In this document: one piece after another, positions 47,396 to 55,159 of the stretch
Layout: every line of letters starts with the position of its first letter
How positions within the stretch are numbered: the stretch's first letter is position 1
Notes under the pieces: model-generated
Told to the model about the DNA's origin: nothing
What the model saw: the letters and a program-made list of their open reading frames with translations, nothing else
Database searches by the model: none
Assembly: GCF_018829635.1 (NCBI RefSeq)
Contig: NZ_JAHKKG010000006.1
Coordinates: 124,001 to 188,000, forward strand
Reading direction: 5' to 3'
Origin: Paractinoplanes bogorensis
GTDB taxonomy: Bacteria; Actinomycetota; Actinomycetes; Mycobacteriales; Micromonosporaceae
Length of the DNA stretch: 64,000 nucleotides
Position numbers and translations under genes: made by a program

Positions 47396-47586
47396 CGTAG
47401 GAGGGGAGTATTCCCTCGTGCCGGTCTCGTCAACACGGAGCGCCCACCCCTGAGGGCGTACCCGGGGCCGGCGGTCGCCCGACATTGTGGCGGCGGAAGA
47501 GACCTCCGACAGTCGCACGACGCTGTTCCCGCCGAAAACCCCCGGTGCGGGCACAGCGCCGAACCGTGTCTGCCGGAGGTCCTATT
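47396..47586 (+). promoter_or_regulatory. yybP-ykoY (Mn2+) riboswitch upstream of terC
   Basis: The aptamer (47396-47510) shows the family hallmark GGAGGGGAGTA (47400-47410), whose GGAGG pairs with CCTCC (47503-47507) as helix P1. The conserved CGTCAACACGG and CCGACAT-like segments are in the internal loops. The expression platform is visible: GACCTCCG (47501-47508) is also complementary to CGGAGGTC (47574-47581), which is the terC ribosome-binding site. Metal-bound P1 would free the site, giving a translational ON switch. TerC-family genes are typical clients. Confidence 0.75.
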
Positions 47587-48588
47587 TTGACCGTGTCCGC
47601 CTGGGTGTGGATCGTCACCCTGGTCGCCGTCGTCATTGTGCTCACCGTTGATCTGCTGATCATCGGTCGACGACCGCACGAGCCCTCGATGAAAGAGTCG
47701 GGCGGCTGGGTCGCGTTCTATATCGCTCTCGCGCTGGCCTTCGGCCTCGGGCTCTGGTTCCTCGCGGGGCCGCAGCCGGCCGTGGAGTTCTACACCGGCT
47801 GGCTCACCGAATACTCGCTGAGCGTCGACAACCTCTTCATCTTCATGATCATCATGGCCCGGTTCGCCGTGCCGCGGCAGTTCCAGCAGAAGGTGCTGCT
47901 CATCGGCATCGTGCTGGCCCTGGTCATGCGCGGCCTGTTCATCGCCGCCGGCGCCGCGCTGATCGCGCAGTTCTCGTGGGTGTTCTACATCTTCGGCGCG
48001 TTCCTCGTCTACACCGCGATCACCCTGCTCAAAGAGGGTGAGAACGACGAGGACGACTTCAAGGAGAACGTGCTGATCCGCTGGGCCAAGCGCGCCCTGC
48101 CGGTGTCGTCGTCGTTCGACAGCGGCCGCATGACGGTGGTCACCGAGACCGGCAAACGCCTGTTCACGCCCATGCTCATCGTGATGATCGCGATCGGCAC
48201 GACCGACCTGCTGTTCGCGCTCGACTCGATCCCGGCGATCTTCGGGATCACCAAGGAGCCGTACCTGGTCTTCACCGCCAACGTCTTCGCGCTGATGGGC
48301 CTGCGGCAGCTGTTCTTCCTGCTGGGCGGCCTGCTCGAGCGGCTCGTGTTCCTCAACTACGGCCTCGCCGCGGTGCTCGCCTTCATCGGCGTGAAGCTGT
48401 TCCTCGAGGCGCTGCACACAAACACGATCCCGTTCGTCAACGGCGGCGACGGCGTGCACTGGGCGCCGGAGATCCCGATCTGGCTGTCGTTGCTGGTCAT
48501 CATCGGAACTTTGGGTGTGGCAACAGTCGCGAGCCTGATCAAGTCGTCCCGCGACCGCAAACGCGACTTAGCAGAGACGAAGGCATAA
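47587..48588 (+). CDS. TerC-family membrane protein (probable metal exporter)
   Basis: A 333-residue protein with about nine membrane helices. The TerC signature motifs are TEYSLSVDNLFIFMIIMARF (about residues 75-94) and GTTDLLFALDSIPAIFGITK (about 207-226), whose acidic residues are thought to bind metal. Related Alx/YkoY/MeeF proteins export Mn2+ or metallate exported enzymes. The start is TTG at 47587, chosen because GGAGG (47575-47579) is seven bases upstream; GTG at 47593 is the alternative. A yybP-ykoY element precedes it, supporting a manganese role. Confidence 0.88.
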   Translation: MTVSAWVWIVTLVAVVIVLTVDLLIIGRRPHEPSMKESGGWVAFYIALALAFGLGLWFLAGPQPAVEFYTGWLTEYSLSVDNLFIFMIIMARFAVPRQFQQKVLLIGIVLALVMRGLFIAAGAALIAQFSWVFYIFGAFLVYTAITLLKEGENDEDDFKENVLIRWAKRALPVSSSFDSGRMTVVTETGKRLFTPMLIVMIAIGTTDLLFALDSIPAIFGITKEPYLVFTANVFALMGLRQLFFLLGGLLERLVFLNYGLAAVLAFIGVKLFLEALHTNTIPFVNGGDGVHWAPEIPIWLSLLVIIGTLGVATVASLIKSSRDRKRDLAETKA

Positions 48589-48791
48589 GCCAGCGGTAGT
48601 TCAAGATCAAGACCGGGAAGATCAAGATCACGCTGTCCCGGCGGGGTGGTGGGTGGCGGACCGTCGCTCCCGCGGGGACCCGGGCGTTCCGAGCTGGCCG
48701 CTGGCGCGTCCAGAGCGCTCGGAGCACCCGGGCGACGTGCGTGAGTGGTTGCGCCCAGGAGCAAAGCCAAACCCGAAGCCGAGCCTGACCC
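48589..48791. other. non-coding segment after terC
   Basis: About 200 bases between the terC stop and the pentamer array. I see no gene. A short Lys-rich imitation reading frame exists on the plus strand, but its codon use is unlike genes here. Confidence 0.4.
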
Positions 48792-49314
48792 GAGTCGGGC
48801 CGGGCCAAGCCAAGCCGGGTCGGGCCACGCCGGGTCGAGCCGGGTCGGGCTGAGTCGGGCTGAGTCGGGCTGAGCCGGGTCGTGCCGGGCCGGGTCGAGC
48901 TGAGTCGGGCTGAGCCGGGTCGTGCCGGGCCGTGCTGAGCCGGGTCGTGCCGGGCCGGGTCGTGCCGGGCCGGGTCGTGCCGGGCCGGGTCGTGCCGGGC
49001 CGGGTCGTGCCGGGCCGAGCCGTGCTGAGCTGGGCTGGGCTGGGCCGAGCTGGGCCGAGCTGGGCCGAGCTGGGCCGAGTTGAGCCGGGCTGAGCCGGGT
49101 CGAGCTGGGCCGGGCTGAGCTGAGCTGGGCTGGGCCGAGCTGGGCCGGGCTGAGCTGAGCTGGGCTGGGCCGAGCTGGGCCGAGCCGGGCCGAGTTGAGC
49201 CGGGCTGGGCCGGGCCCGTTGAGCCGGGCCGAGTTGAGCCGGGCTGAGCCGGGTCGAGCTGGGCCGGCCCGGGCCGAGCCGGGCTGAGCCGAGGTTGGGT
49301 GAGCCGGGGTTGGG
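48792..49314. repeat. degenerate pentanucleotide array (GRGYY)n
   Basis: From 48792 the sequence parses almost continuously as five-base words of the form G-R-G-Y-Y (GGGCC, GAGCC, GGGTC, GAGCT, GTGCC and similar) for about 100 units, with rare register slips (for example near 49215). It contains higher-order repeats such as GGGTC-GTGCC-GGGCC. It ends at the stop codon of the minus-strand gene at 49315. The period is not a multiple of three, so it is not coding. Confidence 0.85.
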
Positions 49315-49674
49315 TTACTGGCCGAACGTGAAGCGCAGGTTGGCGTGGATCAACACGTTGAGGCGTTTGCGCAGGTGGCCGAGCAGGGACGGGTCGGGCA
49401 TCGGCTCGGTGACGAGCAGTGTCCAGCGCACACGGGAGCCGCCGGCGTTGTCGGAGGTCAGGTCGAAGCGGATGCGGGCGTCGGGCCGCTTGGGCCACAG
49501 GGACGACCAGACGAGTGAATGGGGCTCCGAAGCCTCGAGCACCGTCGGGGCGTGCTCGTCGTCCATCAGCACCAGCCACGGGCGGACGGGATCGCCCGTC
49601 GGATCGGTCAGCTTGCCGAACACGACGTGCGGCGGTGCCGGTTGGCTCCGCACCCTGCTCCCCGCCTCCAGCAC
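49315..49674 (-). CDS. small SRPBCC-like protein
   Basis: A 119-residue protein with the beta-rich pattern of the Bet v 1/SRPBCC fold: a strand with WLVLMDDEHAPTVLEASEP, then SLVWSSLWPK and RIRFDLTSDNAGGSRVRWTL. A C-terminal helix follows (LLGHLRKRLNVLIHANLR). It is shorter than the usual 140-160, so the N-terminal strand-helix may be missing or the start may be mis-set; GTG at 49674 is the first start in frame. Ligand and role are unknown. It is flanked by repeat arrays on both sides. Confidence 0.6.
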   Translation of the reverse strand: MLEAGSRVRSQPAPPHVVFGKLTDPTGDPVRPWLVLMDDEHAPTVLEASEPHSLVWSSLWPKRPDARIRFDLTSDNAGGSRVRWTLLVTEPMPDPSLLGHLRKRLNVLIHANLRFTFGQ

Positions 49675-49699
49675 GGCTCACAGAATAGAGCGCGCCCGC

Positions 49700-50300
49700 T
49701 CTCCCGGAAGAGGGCGGCCGCGCTGACGCGGCAAAGCGCACGCCGGCTCCCCGAGGTGGACGGCCACGCTGGCGGCAGGGCAAAGCGCGCGCCGGCTCCC
49801 CGAGGTGGGCGGCCACGCTGGCGGCAGGGCAAAGCGCGCGCCGGCTCCCCGTGGAGGACGGTCGCGCTGACGGCAGAGCAAGCGCGGGCCCGCTCCCGGG
49901 GGAGAGGACGGCCGCGCTGACGGCAGAGCAAGCACGAGCCCGCTCCCCGAGGAGGACGGCCGCCTTGGCGACAGAGCCAAGCGCGGCCACAGGCAGCGGC
50001 GAACAGAGCAATGCTCGGCCACCCCGGAGAGGGCGGCCGCGCTGACAACAGGACCAAGCGCGTCCGTCCCCCGGGGGCGGTCACGCGGACATACGCAAAG
50101 CGCGGCCGCTTCCGTGAGAGGGCGGTCACGCTGACGACAGAGCCAAGCGCGCGGCCACTGGCAGCGGCAACAGAGCAATGCTCGGCCACCCCGGAGAGGG
50201 GCACGCTGACAAACGCAGAGCGCGGCCGCTCCCTGGAGAGGGCGGCCGCGCTGACAGCAGAACAAAGCGTGGCCGCCCCACCGGGGGACGGCCACGCTGA
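49700..50300. repeat. array of about twelve imperfect ~49-base tandem repeats downstream of typA
   Basis: The word GGCCRCGCTG recurs at 49716, 49762, 49811, 49860 (as GGTCGCGCTG) and 49910, spaced 46, 49, 49 and 50 bases. Further degenerate copies extend to about 50296. A typical unit is GAGG-ACGGCCGCGCTGACGG-CAGAGCAAGCGC-GGGCCCGCTCCCC. Two units carry an extra insert containing CAGCGGC and AACAGAGCAATGCTCGGCC (near 50000 and 50170). It fills the whole gap between typA and the SRPBCC gene. Confidence 0.8.
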
Positions 50301-50308
50301 GAGTGGAA

Positions 50309-52174
50309 CTACTGGGCGTGCTTGCGGCGGGCGGCCTGGCGGCCACGCGTCTGCTGGTCGAGGACCACCTTGCGGATGCGGACGGCGGCCGGCGTCACCT
50401 CGACGCACTCGTCCTCGCGGCAGAACTCCAGGGCCTGCTCGAGCGACAGCTTGCGCGGCGGGATCACCTTTTCGGTGTTGTCGGCGCTGGCCGCGCGCAT
50501 GTTGGTGAGCTTCTTCTCCTTGGTGATGTTGACGTCCATGTCGTCCTCGCGGGAGTTCTCACCGATGATCATGCCCTCGTAGACCTCGGTGGTCGGCTCG
50601 ACGAACAGCGAGCCCCGCTCCTGGATATTGATCATGGCGAACGGGGTGACCACGCCGGCCCGGTCGGCCACCAGCGAGCCGTTGTTGCGGGTGCGCAGCT
50701 CGCCGAACCAGGGCTCGTAGTCTTCGAACAGGTGGTGCATGATGCCGGTGCCGCGGGTCTCGGTGAGGAACTCGGTGCGGAAGCCGATCAGGCCACGCGC
50801 CGGGACCAGCCACTCCATGCGCAGCCAGCCGGTGCCGTGGTTGATCAGCTCTTCCATCCGGCCCTTGCGGGTGGACAGCAGCGTGGTGATCGCGCCCATG
50901 TATTCGTCGGGGGCGTCGATCGTCAGGCGCTCGACCGGCTCGTGCAGCTTGCCGTCGACCGTCCGGGTGACCACCTGCGGCTTGCCCACGGTGAGCTCGT
51001 AGTTCTCCCGGCGCATCTGCTCGACCAGGATGGCCAGCGCGAGCTCGCCACGACCCTGGACCTCCCAGGCGTCGGGCCGCTCGGTCGGCAGCACGCGCAG
51101 CGAGACGTTACCGATCAGCTCGCGGTCGAGGCGGTCCTTGACCATGCGGGCCGTGACCTTGGCCCCCTTGACCTTGCCGACCAGCGGCGACGTGTTCGTG
51201 CCGAGGACCATCGAGATGGCCGGCTCGTCCACGGTGATCAGGGGGAGCGGTCGCGGGTCCTCGGCGTCGGCCAGGGTCTCGCCGATCATGATGTCGGCGA
51301 TGCCGGCCACGGCCATGATGTCGCCCGGTCCGGCGCTCTCGGCCGGCTTGCGGTCGAGACCCTCGGTGATCAGCAGTTCGGAGATGCGGACGTTGCTGAT
51401 CGTGCCGTCGGTCCGGCACCAGGCGACGGTCTGGCCCTTGCGGATCGTGCCCTCGTGCACCCGGCACAGGGCGAGGCGGCCCAGGAAGTTCGAGGCGTCG
51501 AGGTTGACGACGTGCGCCTGCAACGGCGCGCCCTCGGTGTAGGTGGGGGCGGGGATGGTTTCGAGGATGGTGCTGAAGAGGACCTCGAGGTCGGTGCTGT
51601 CTTCCGGGACGGTGCCGTCCTTGGGCTGGGTCAGCGAGGCGATGCCGTCGCGGGCGCAGGCGTAGACGATCGGGAACTCGATCTGGTGCTCGTCGGCGTC
51701 GAGGTCGAGGAAGAGTTCGTACGTCTCGTCGACGACTTCCTTGATCCGGGCGTCGGGGCGGTCGACCTTGTTGATGATGAGGATGATCGGCAGCTTGGCC
51801 GCGAGGGCCTTGCGGAGCACGAAGCGGGTCTGCGGCAGCGGGCCCTCGGAGGCGTCGACGAGCAGGGCGACACCGTCGACCATGGTGAGGCCGCGCTCGA
51901 CCTCGCCACCGAAGTCGGCGTGGCCGGGAGTGTCGATGATGTTGATGGTGACGGGGTCACCCTCGGCGGGCTGGTAGCTGATCGCCGTGTTCTTGGCGAG
52001 AATGGTGATGCCCTTTTCCCGCTCCAGGTCCATGGAGTCCATGACGCGGTCGGCCATCTCGCCCCGCGCGTGGGACTGGCTCCCCTGGCGCAGCATGGCG
52101 TCGACCAGGGTGGTTTTGCCGTGGTCGACATGGGCGATGATGGCGACGTTGCGTAGGTCGGTGCGGGTCTGCAT
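50309..52174 (-). CDS. typA: ribosome-associated GTPase TypA/BipA
   Basis: A 621-residue translational GTPase. The G domain has IIAHVDHGKTTLVDAMLRQ (about residues 12-30), switch II DTPGHADFGGEVERGL and NKVDRPDARIKEV. Domains II, III and V follow, and the BipA-specific C-terminal domain includes GIMHHLFEDYEPWFGELRTR and ends REDECVEVTPAAVRIRK. It works on ribosome assembly and stress adaptation. ATG at 52174 fits homologues (MQTRTDLRNVAIIAH); GACAAT six bases upstream and AGAGGT next to the ATG suggest a very short or absent leader. The 3' end meets the 49-base repeat array. Confidence 0.94.
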   Translation of the reverse strand: MQTRTDLRNVAIIAHVDHGKTTLVDAMLRQGSQSHARGEMADRVMDSMDLEREKGITILAKNTAISYQPAEGDPVTINIIDTPGHADFGGEVERGLTMVDGVALLVDASEGPLPQTRFVLRKALAAKLPIILIINKVDRPDARIKEVVDETYELFLDLDADEHQIEFPIVYACARDGIASLTQPKDGTVPEDSTDLEVLFSTILETIPAPTYTEGAPLQAHVVNLDASNFLGRLALCRVHEGTIRKGQTVAWCRTDGTISNVRISELLITEGLDRKPAESAGPGDIMAVAGIADIMIGETLADAEDPRPLPLITVDEPAISMVLGTNTSPLVGKVKGAKVTARMVKDRLDRELIGNVSLRVLPTERPDAWEVQGRGELALAILVEQMRRENYELTVGKPQVVTRTVDGKLHEPVERLTIDAPDEYMGAITTLLSTRKGRMEELINHGTGWLRMEWLVPARGLIGFRTEFLTETRGTGIMHHLFEDYEPWFGELRTRNNGSLVADRAGVVTPFAMINIQERGSLFVEPTTEVYEGMIIGENSREDDMDVNITKEKKLTNMRAASADNTEKVIPPRKLSLEQALEFCREDECVEVTPAAVRIRKVVLDQQTRGRQAARRKHAQ

Positions 52175-52318
52175 ACCTCTATTGTCCCCGGTCAAAGTTG
52201 CGGTCCGGGGTCGGGGTCGATCGACGTTTCAGTCCTGGTTTAAGGGTGCTGCGGCGGGCCGGATCCCGGGGCTAGCGTTCGCCGGCAACCACCGTGAACG
52301 GGGAGAAAGGGCCGGTTG

Positions 52319-53122
52319 ATGACGCGAGGACGGATAGCGGGCACAGCACTGGCCGTGCTGATCATGATGAGCGGCTGCGGGCTGATCGGCGGTAAGGACG
52401 ACAAGACCACAGCCGCGCCGCCGGTGACGGAGACCACAGCGGTCGCCAATGAGCCGGAGTTCGAACCGATCACCGAGTCGCCCACGCCGGAGCCGACGAC
52501 CGCGAAGCCGAAGCCGAAACCGTCGAAGACGACCAAGGAGCCGAAGAGCGCCGAGCCGACCCAGCCCGCGTTCTGGAGCGAGCTGCCGGCCTGCGCGCAC
52601 TACGACAAGACCAAGCCGGTCGCCAAGTCGACCGTGAAGAAGGCTCTCAAGTCGGCCTCGGCGCGCGTCTACTGGCGTACGGAAGCACCGACCTTGAAGT
52701 TGAACTATCCGCTGGTCAAGGCGATCGCCTGGCAGGAGAGCGGCTGGCAGACCAACATCCACAACTGTGACGGCGGCACCGGGGTCATGCAGGTCATGCC
52801 GGACACCGTCAGCATGATCAACAACCGGTTCGGCCTGGACTACGACGCTTCCGACTACAAGCAGAACGCCTATGTCGGGGCCAACTACATCGCGTGGTTC
52901 ACGCGGTGGGCCGGGCAGCGGTACTTCGGGGAGAACTACAACCTCAACCCCAGCAAGTGCAAGTCGCACACGTCGTGGTGCCTGCTCAATGTGGTGATCT
53001 CGGGCTACAACGCCGGTCAGGGCACGATCGAGTCGGCCGCCGAGAGCAAGACCCTGCCCAACCCGGAGTACGTGGCGGCGGTCCGTTCCCTGATGAACCG
53101 GTGCGAGTGCGACCAGTTCTGA
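52319..53122 (+). CDS. lytic transglycosylase-like lipoprotein
   Basis: A 267-residue secreted lipoprotein. The signal peptide ends in VLIMMSGC, with the lipidated Cys at about residue 20. Residues 25-85 are a Pro/Thr/Lys-rich spacer. The SLT domain (about 125-255) has the catalytic glutamate in IAWQESGWQ, then GVMQVMPDTVSMI and a YNAGQGTIESAAES segment, as in soluble-lytic-transglycosylase folds that cut peptidoglycan. Several cysteines (HNCDGG, SKCKSH, SWCLLN, RCECDQF) may make disulfides. ATG at 52319 is eight bases after GGGAGAAAGG. Confidence 0.85.
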   Translation: MTRGRIAGTALAVLIMMSGCGLIGGKDDKTTAAPPVTETTAVANEPEFEPITESPTPEPTTAKPKPKPSKTTKEPKSAEPTQPAFWSELPACAHYDKTKPVAKSTVKKALKSASARVYWRTEAPTLKLNYPLVKAIAWQESGWQTNIHNCDGGTGVMQVMPDTVSMINNRFGLDYDASDYKQNAYVGANYIAWFTRWAGQRYFGENYNLNPSKCKSHTSWCLLNVVISGYNAGQGTIESAAESKTLPNPEYVAAVRSLMNRCECDQF

Positions 53123-53163
53123 GGGCCGAGATACACTGGTGGGCGTAACCCGAGACCGCCGTT

Positions 53164-53193
53164 TTGACCGCTTGTTCGGCACGGTAGTAAGGT
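53164..53193 (+). promoter_or_regulatory. promoter of the L11-like gene (candidate)
   Basis: TTGACC (53164-53169) and TAAGGT (53188-53193) are 18 bases apart, a fair sigma-70-type pair. The region is bracketed by an 11-base inverted repeat (AACCCGAGACC near 53148 and GGTCTCGGGGTT near 53191). Downstream, GAGCTGC (53227-53233) and GCAGCTC (53247-53253) can form a leader hairpin before the AAGGAG site. Confidence 0.5.
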
Positions 53194-53273
53194 CTCGGGG
53201 TTGTCGCGTGTTGATTGAAAGCTGGCGAGCTGCGTCATGAGAGCTTGCAGCTCACCCTAAGGAGCCCTACGCA

Positions 53274-53699
53274 ATGCCGCCCAAGAAAAAGACTCATGAG
53301 GTCACCCTCGCGCTTGAGGCGGGTAACGCCGCGATGGTCGACCTCGGCAAGATGCTTGGTCCGACCGGGGCCAACATGCGTGCCGTCAAGGTCGAGTACG
53401 ACGAGGCGACCTCCAAGAACCGTGGCGAGATCATCCCGGTCATCGTCTCGGTCTACGAGGACCGCAGCCACACGCTGGCCTACAAGACGCCGCCGACCAG
53501 CTTCCTGATCCGCAAGGCTCTGGGCATCCAGTCGGGCGCGTCGAACCCGCTGACGCAGACCGTGGGCACGCTGAGCGCGACCCAGGTCAAGGAGATCGCC
53601 GAGCGCAAGCTCCCCGACCTCAACGCGAACGACATCGACGCCGCGATCCAGATCGTCTCCGGCACCGCCCGCTCCATGGGCGTGAAGGTCAACGTCTGA
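53274..53699 (+). CDS. divergent paralogue of ribosomal protein L11
   Basis: A 141-residue protein that aligns along its length with L11 (RplK). It keeps MPPKKK, the central VSVYEDRSHTLAYKTPP and the C-terminal RNA-binding end (EIAERKLPDLNANDIDAA, GTARSMGVKV). The N-terminal domain differs. The canonical PAPPVGPALGQHGVN is replaced by AAMVDLGKMLGPTGAN, with one residue deleted and the conserved prolines lost; these contact thiostrepton-class antibiotics in normal L11. It is monocistronic, far from a nusG-rplA context, with its own promoter and a very strong terminator. It is probably a second L11 with altered GTPase-centre or drug interactions. Confidence 0.85.
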   Translation: MPPKKKTHEVTLALEAGNAAMVDLGKMLGPTGANMRAVKVEYDEATSKNRGEIIPVIVSVYEDRSHTLAYKTPPTSFLIRKALGIQSGASNPLTQTVGTLSATQVKEIAERKLPDLNANDIDAAIQIVSGTARSMGVKVNV

Positions 53700-53711
53700 T
53701 CCAGCTCGTAG

Positions 53712-53747
53712 AAAAAGGGCCCCGGGTGATCCCGGGGCCCTTTTTTT
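53712..53747. terminator. very strong bidirectional terminator
   Basis: AAAAAGGGCCCCGGG (53712-53726) pairs perfectly with CCCGGGGCCCTTTTT (53731-53745) around TGAT, followed by more T. The A-run on the other side makes it active for the convergent gene too. It is the most classical intrinsic terminator in the window. Confidence 0.92.
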
Positions 53748-53757
53748 GGTAAGGAAG

Positions 53758-54369
53758 TCAGGCTTTGCCGAGGATCTCGCTGATCAGCCCGTAGTCGAGG
53801 GCCTCCTGGGCGGTCAGGCTGCGCCCGGCCGACATGTCGTCCTCGATCCGGCTGCGCGACTGCCCGGTCACCTCGACCAGCCGCAGCGTGATCTCTTCGA
53901 GTTCGCGCAGATGCTGGCCGGCGGCCCGGGCCACCTCGTCGGCGGTGCCGGTCACGCCGGACGACCGGGGCTCGTTGAGCTTGAACCGGGCGTGCCGGTA
54001 GGCGGCGCGCCGCTCGGCCGCGGCCAGCACGGCGACCACGGCGCCGGCCGCCTGCGACGTCACCACGGCGTGGACCGGGGCGGCCATCGAGTCGATCACG
54101 TCGATCACCGACAGGGCGGCCCCGAGTTCGCCGCCGGGGCTGGCCACATGCAGCTGGACCGGCGCCGGGCCGTGCGCGTCGAGGGTCAGCAGGGCGGCCG
54201 CGATGCCCGAGGCGGCCTCGCCGGTGAGCTGGGCGCGGATCATCACGATTCGCTGGTCGAACAGTTTCTCCTCGAGCCAGCCCGGCACTGCCGCTGCGCC
54301 GCCGCCCTGTGACCAGGGCTCGGGCGGCGGTGGCTGGCCCCACCGCATCGGATCGTGGCGCATCTCCAC
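53758..54369 (-). CDS. ClpP-like protein lacking catalytic residues (pseudo-protease)
   Basis: A 203-residue ClpP-fold protein. In active ClpP the nucleophile lies in GQAASMG; here it is SQAAGAV, with Gly at residue 109. The His in the RVMIHQP-type motif is replaced by Asn132 in ARFKLNEP, and the catalytic Asp region reads DDMSAGRSLTAQEALDYGL without a clear equivalent. The oligomerisation and handle-helix parts are kept (VQLHVASPGGELGAALSVID, ARAAGQHLRELEEITLR). It is therefore probably non-proteolytic, perhaps a scaffold in mixed ClpP rings. GTG 54369 is favoured by GGGAGG; ATG 54363 is the alternative. Confidence 0.8.
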   Translation of the reverse strand: MEMRHDPMRWGQPPPPEPWSQGGGAAAVPGWLEEKLFDQRIVMIRAQLTGEAASGIAAALLTLDAHGPAPVQLHVASPGGELGAALSVIDVIDSMAAPVHAVVTSQAAGAVVAVLAAAERRAAYRHARFKLNEPRSSGVTGTADEVARAAGQHLRELEEITLRLVEVTGQSRSRIEDDMSAGRSLTAQEALDYGLISEILGKA

Positions 54370-54520
54370 CGGTTACCTCCCGCTGCCGAGTGCCTTCGAG
54401 CCTAATCGGACTCCCCGGCCCCCGACTTCCCCTTCCGCTGAGGGCAGAGGGCTTGCCCGACGGGGCCGGGCGTGCTTGCGTGAGAAGCGGGTGATGTGAG
54501 ACACAGCAGAAGGAGTGGTC

Positions 54521-55135
54521 ATGAGCGAGGCGCTGCAGCTGGACCCGGCCCGGACGGCGGTCCTGCTGATCGAGTATCAGAACGAGTTCACCTCCGAGGG
54601 CGGGGTGCTGCACCCGGCCGTGTCGGCCGTGATGGACAAGACCGGCATGCTGGACAAGACCAAGGCGCTCGTCGAGGCCGCCCGCGCCGCCGGGGTGACC
54701 ATCATGCATGCGCCGATCACGTTCGCGCCGGGCTATGGCGAGCTCTCCCGGCATCCGTACGGAATCCTCAAGGGTGTGGTCGACGGGAACGCCTTCGTGA
54801 AGGGCACCTGGGGCGCGGCGATCGTCGACGACCTGGTGCCGGCCGACACCGACATCGTGATCGAGGGCAAGCGCGGCCTGGACACGTTCGCCAGCACCAA
54901 TCTGGACTTCATCCTGCGCAGCAAGGGGATCGAGACGGTCATCATCGGCGGGTTCCTGACCAACTGCTGCGTCGAGTCGACCATGCGGAGTGCGTACGAG
55001 AACGGCTATCGGGTCATCACGCTGACCGACTGCATGGCCGCGACGTCGCCCGAGGAGCACGACAACGCCATCGCGTACGACTTCCCGATGTTCTCGTTGC
55101 CGATGGAATCGACCGAAGTGGTAAAGGCCCTGTAA
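54521..55135 (+). CDS. isochorismatase-family cysteine hydrolase
   Basis: A 204-residue alpha/beta hydrolase. The triad positions are Glu in VLLIEYQNEF (Asp in most members), Lys in VIEGKRGLDTF (about residue 114) and Cys in GGFLTNCCVESTMRSAYENG (about 149-150). A cis-peptide region precedes the cysteine. Relatives hydrolyse amides such as ureides, nicotinamide or N-carbamoyl compounds; the substrate is undetermined. ATG at 54521 follows AGAAGGAG. The GntR gene starts 24 bases downstream and may regulate it. Confidence 0.82.
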   Translation: MSEALQLDPARTAVLLIEYQNEFTSEGGVLHPAVSAVMDKTGMLDKTKALVEAARAAGVTIMHAPITFAPGYGELSRHPYGILKGVVDGNAFVKGTWGAAIVDDLVPADTDIVIEGKRGLDTFASTNLDFILRSKGIETVIIGGFLTNCCVESTMRSAYENGYRVITLTDCMAATSPEEHDNAIAYDFPMFSLPMESTEVVKAL

Positions 55136-55159
55136 CGGACTCCGTTTAGATTTCCGGTC

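Noticed and set aside
48539..50011. Long minus-strand frame of about 490 codons rich in Ala, Arg, Pro and Ser
   Set aside because: It is a translation of the pentamer array and part of the 49-base array. The 5-base period cycles all frames, and no start or homology is credible.
49700..50300. CRISPR array
   Set aside because: Units are directly adjacent without unique spacers, vary in length, and there are no cas genes nearby.
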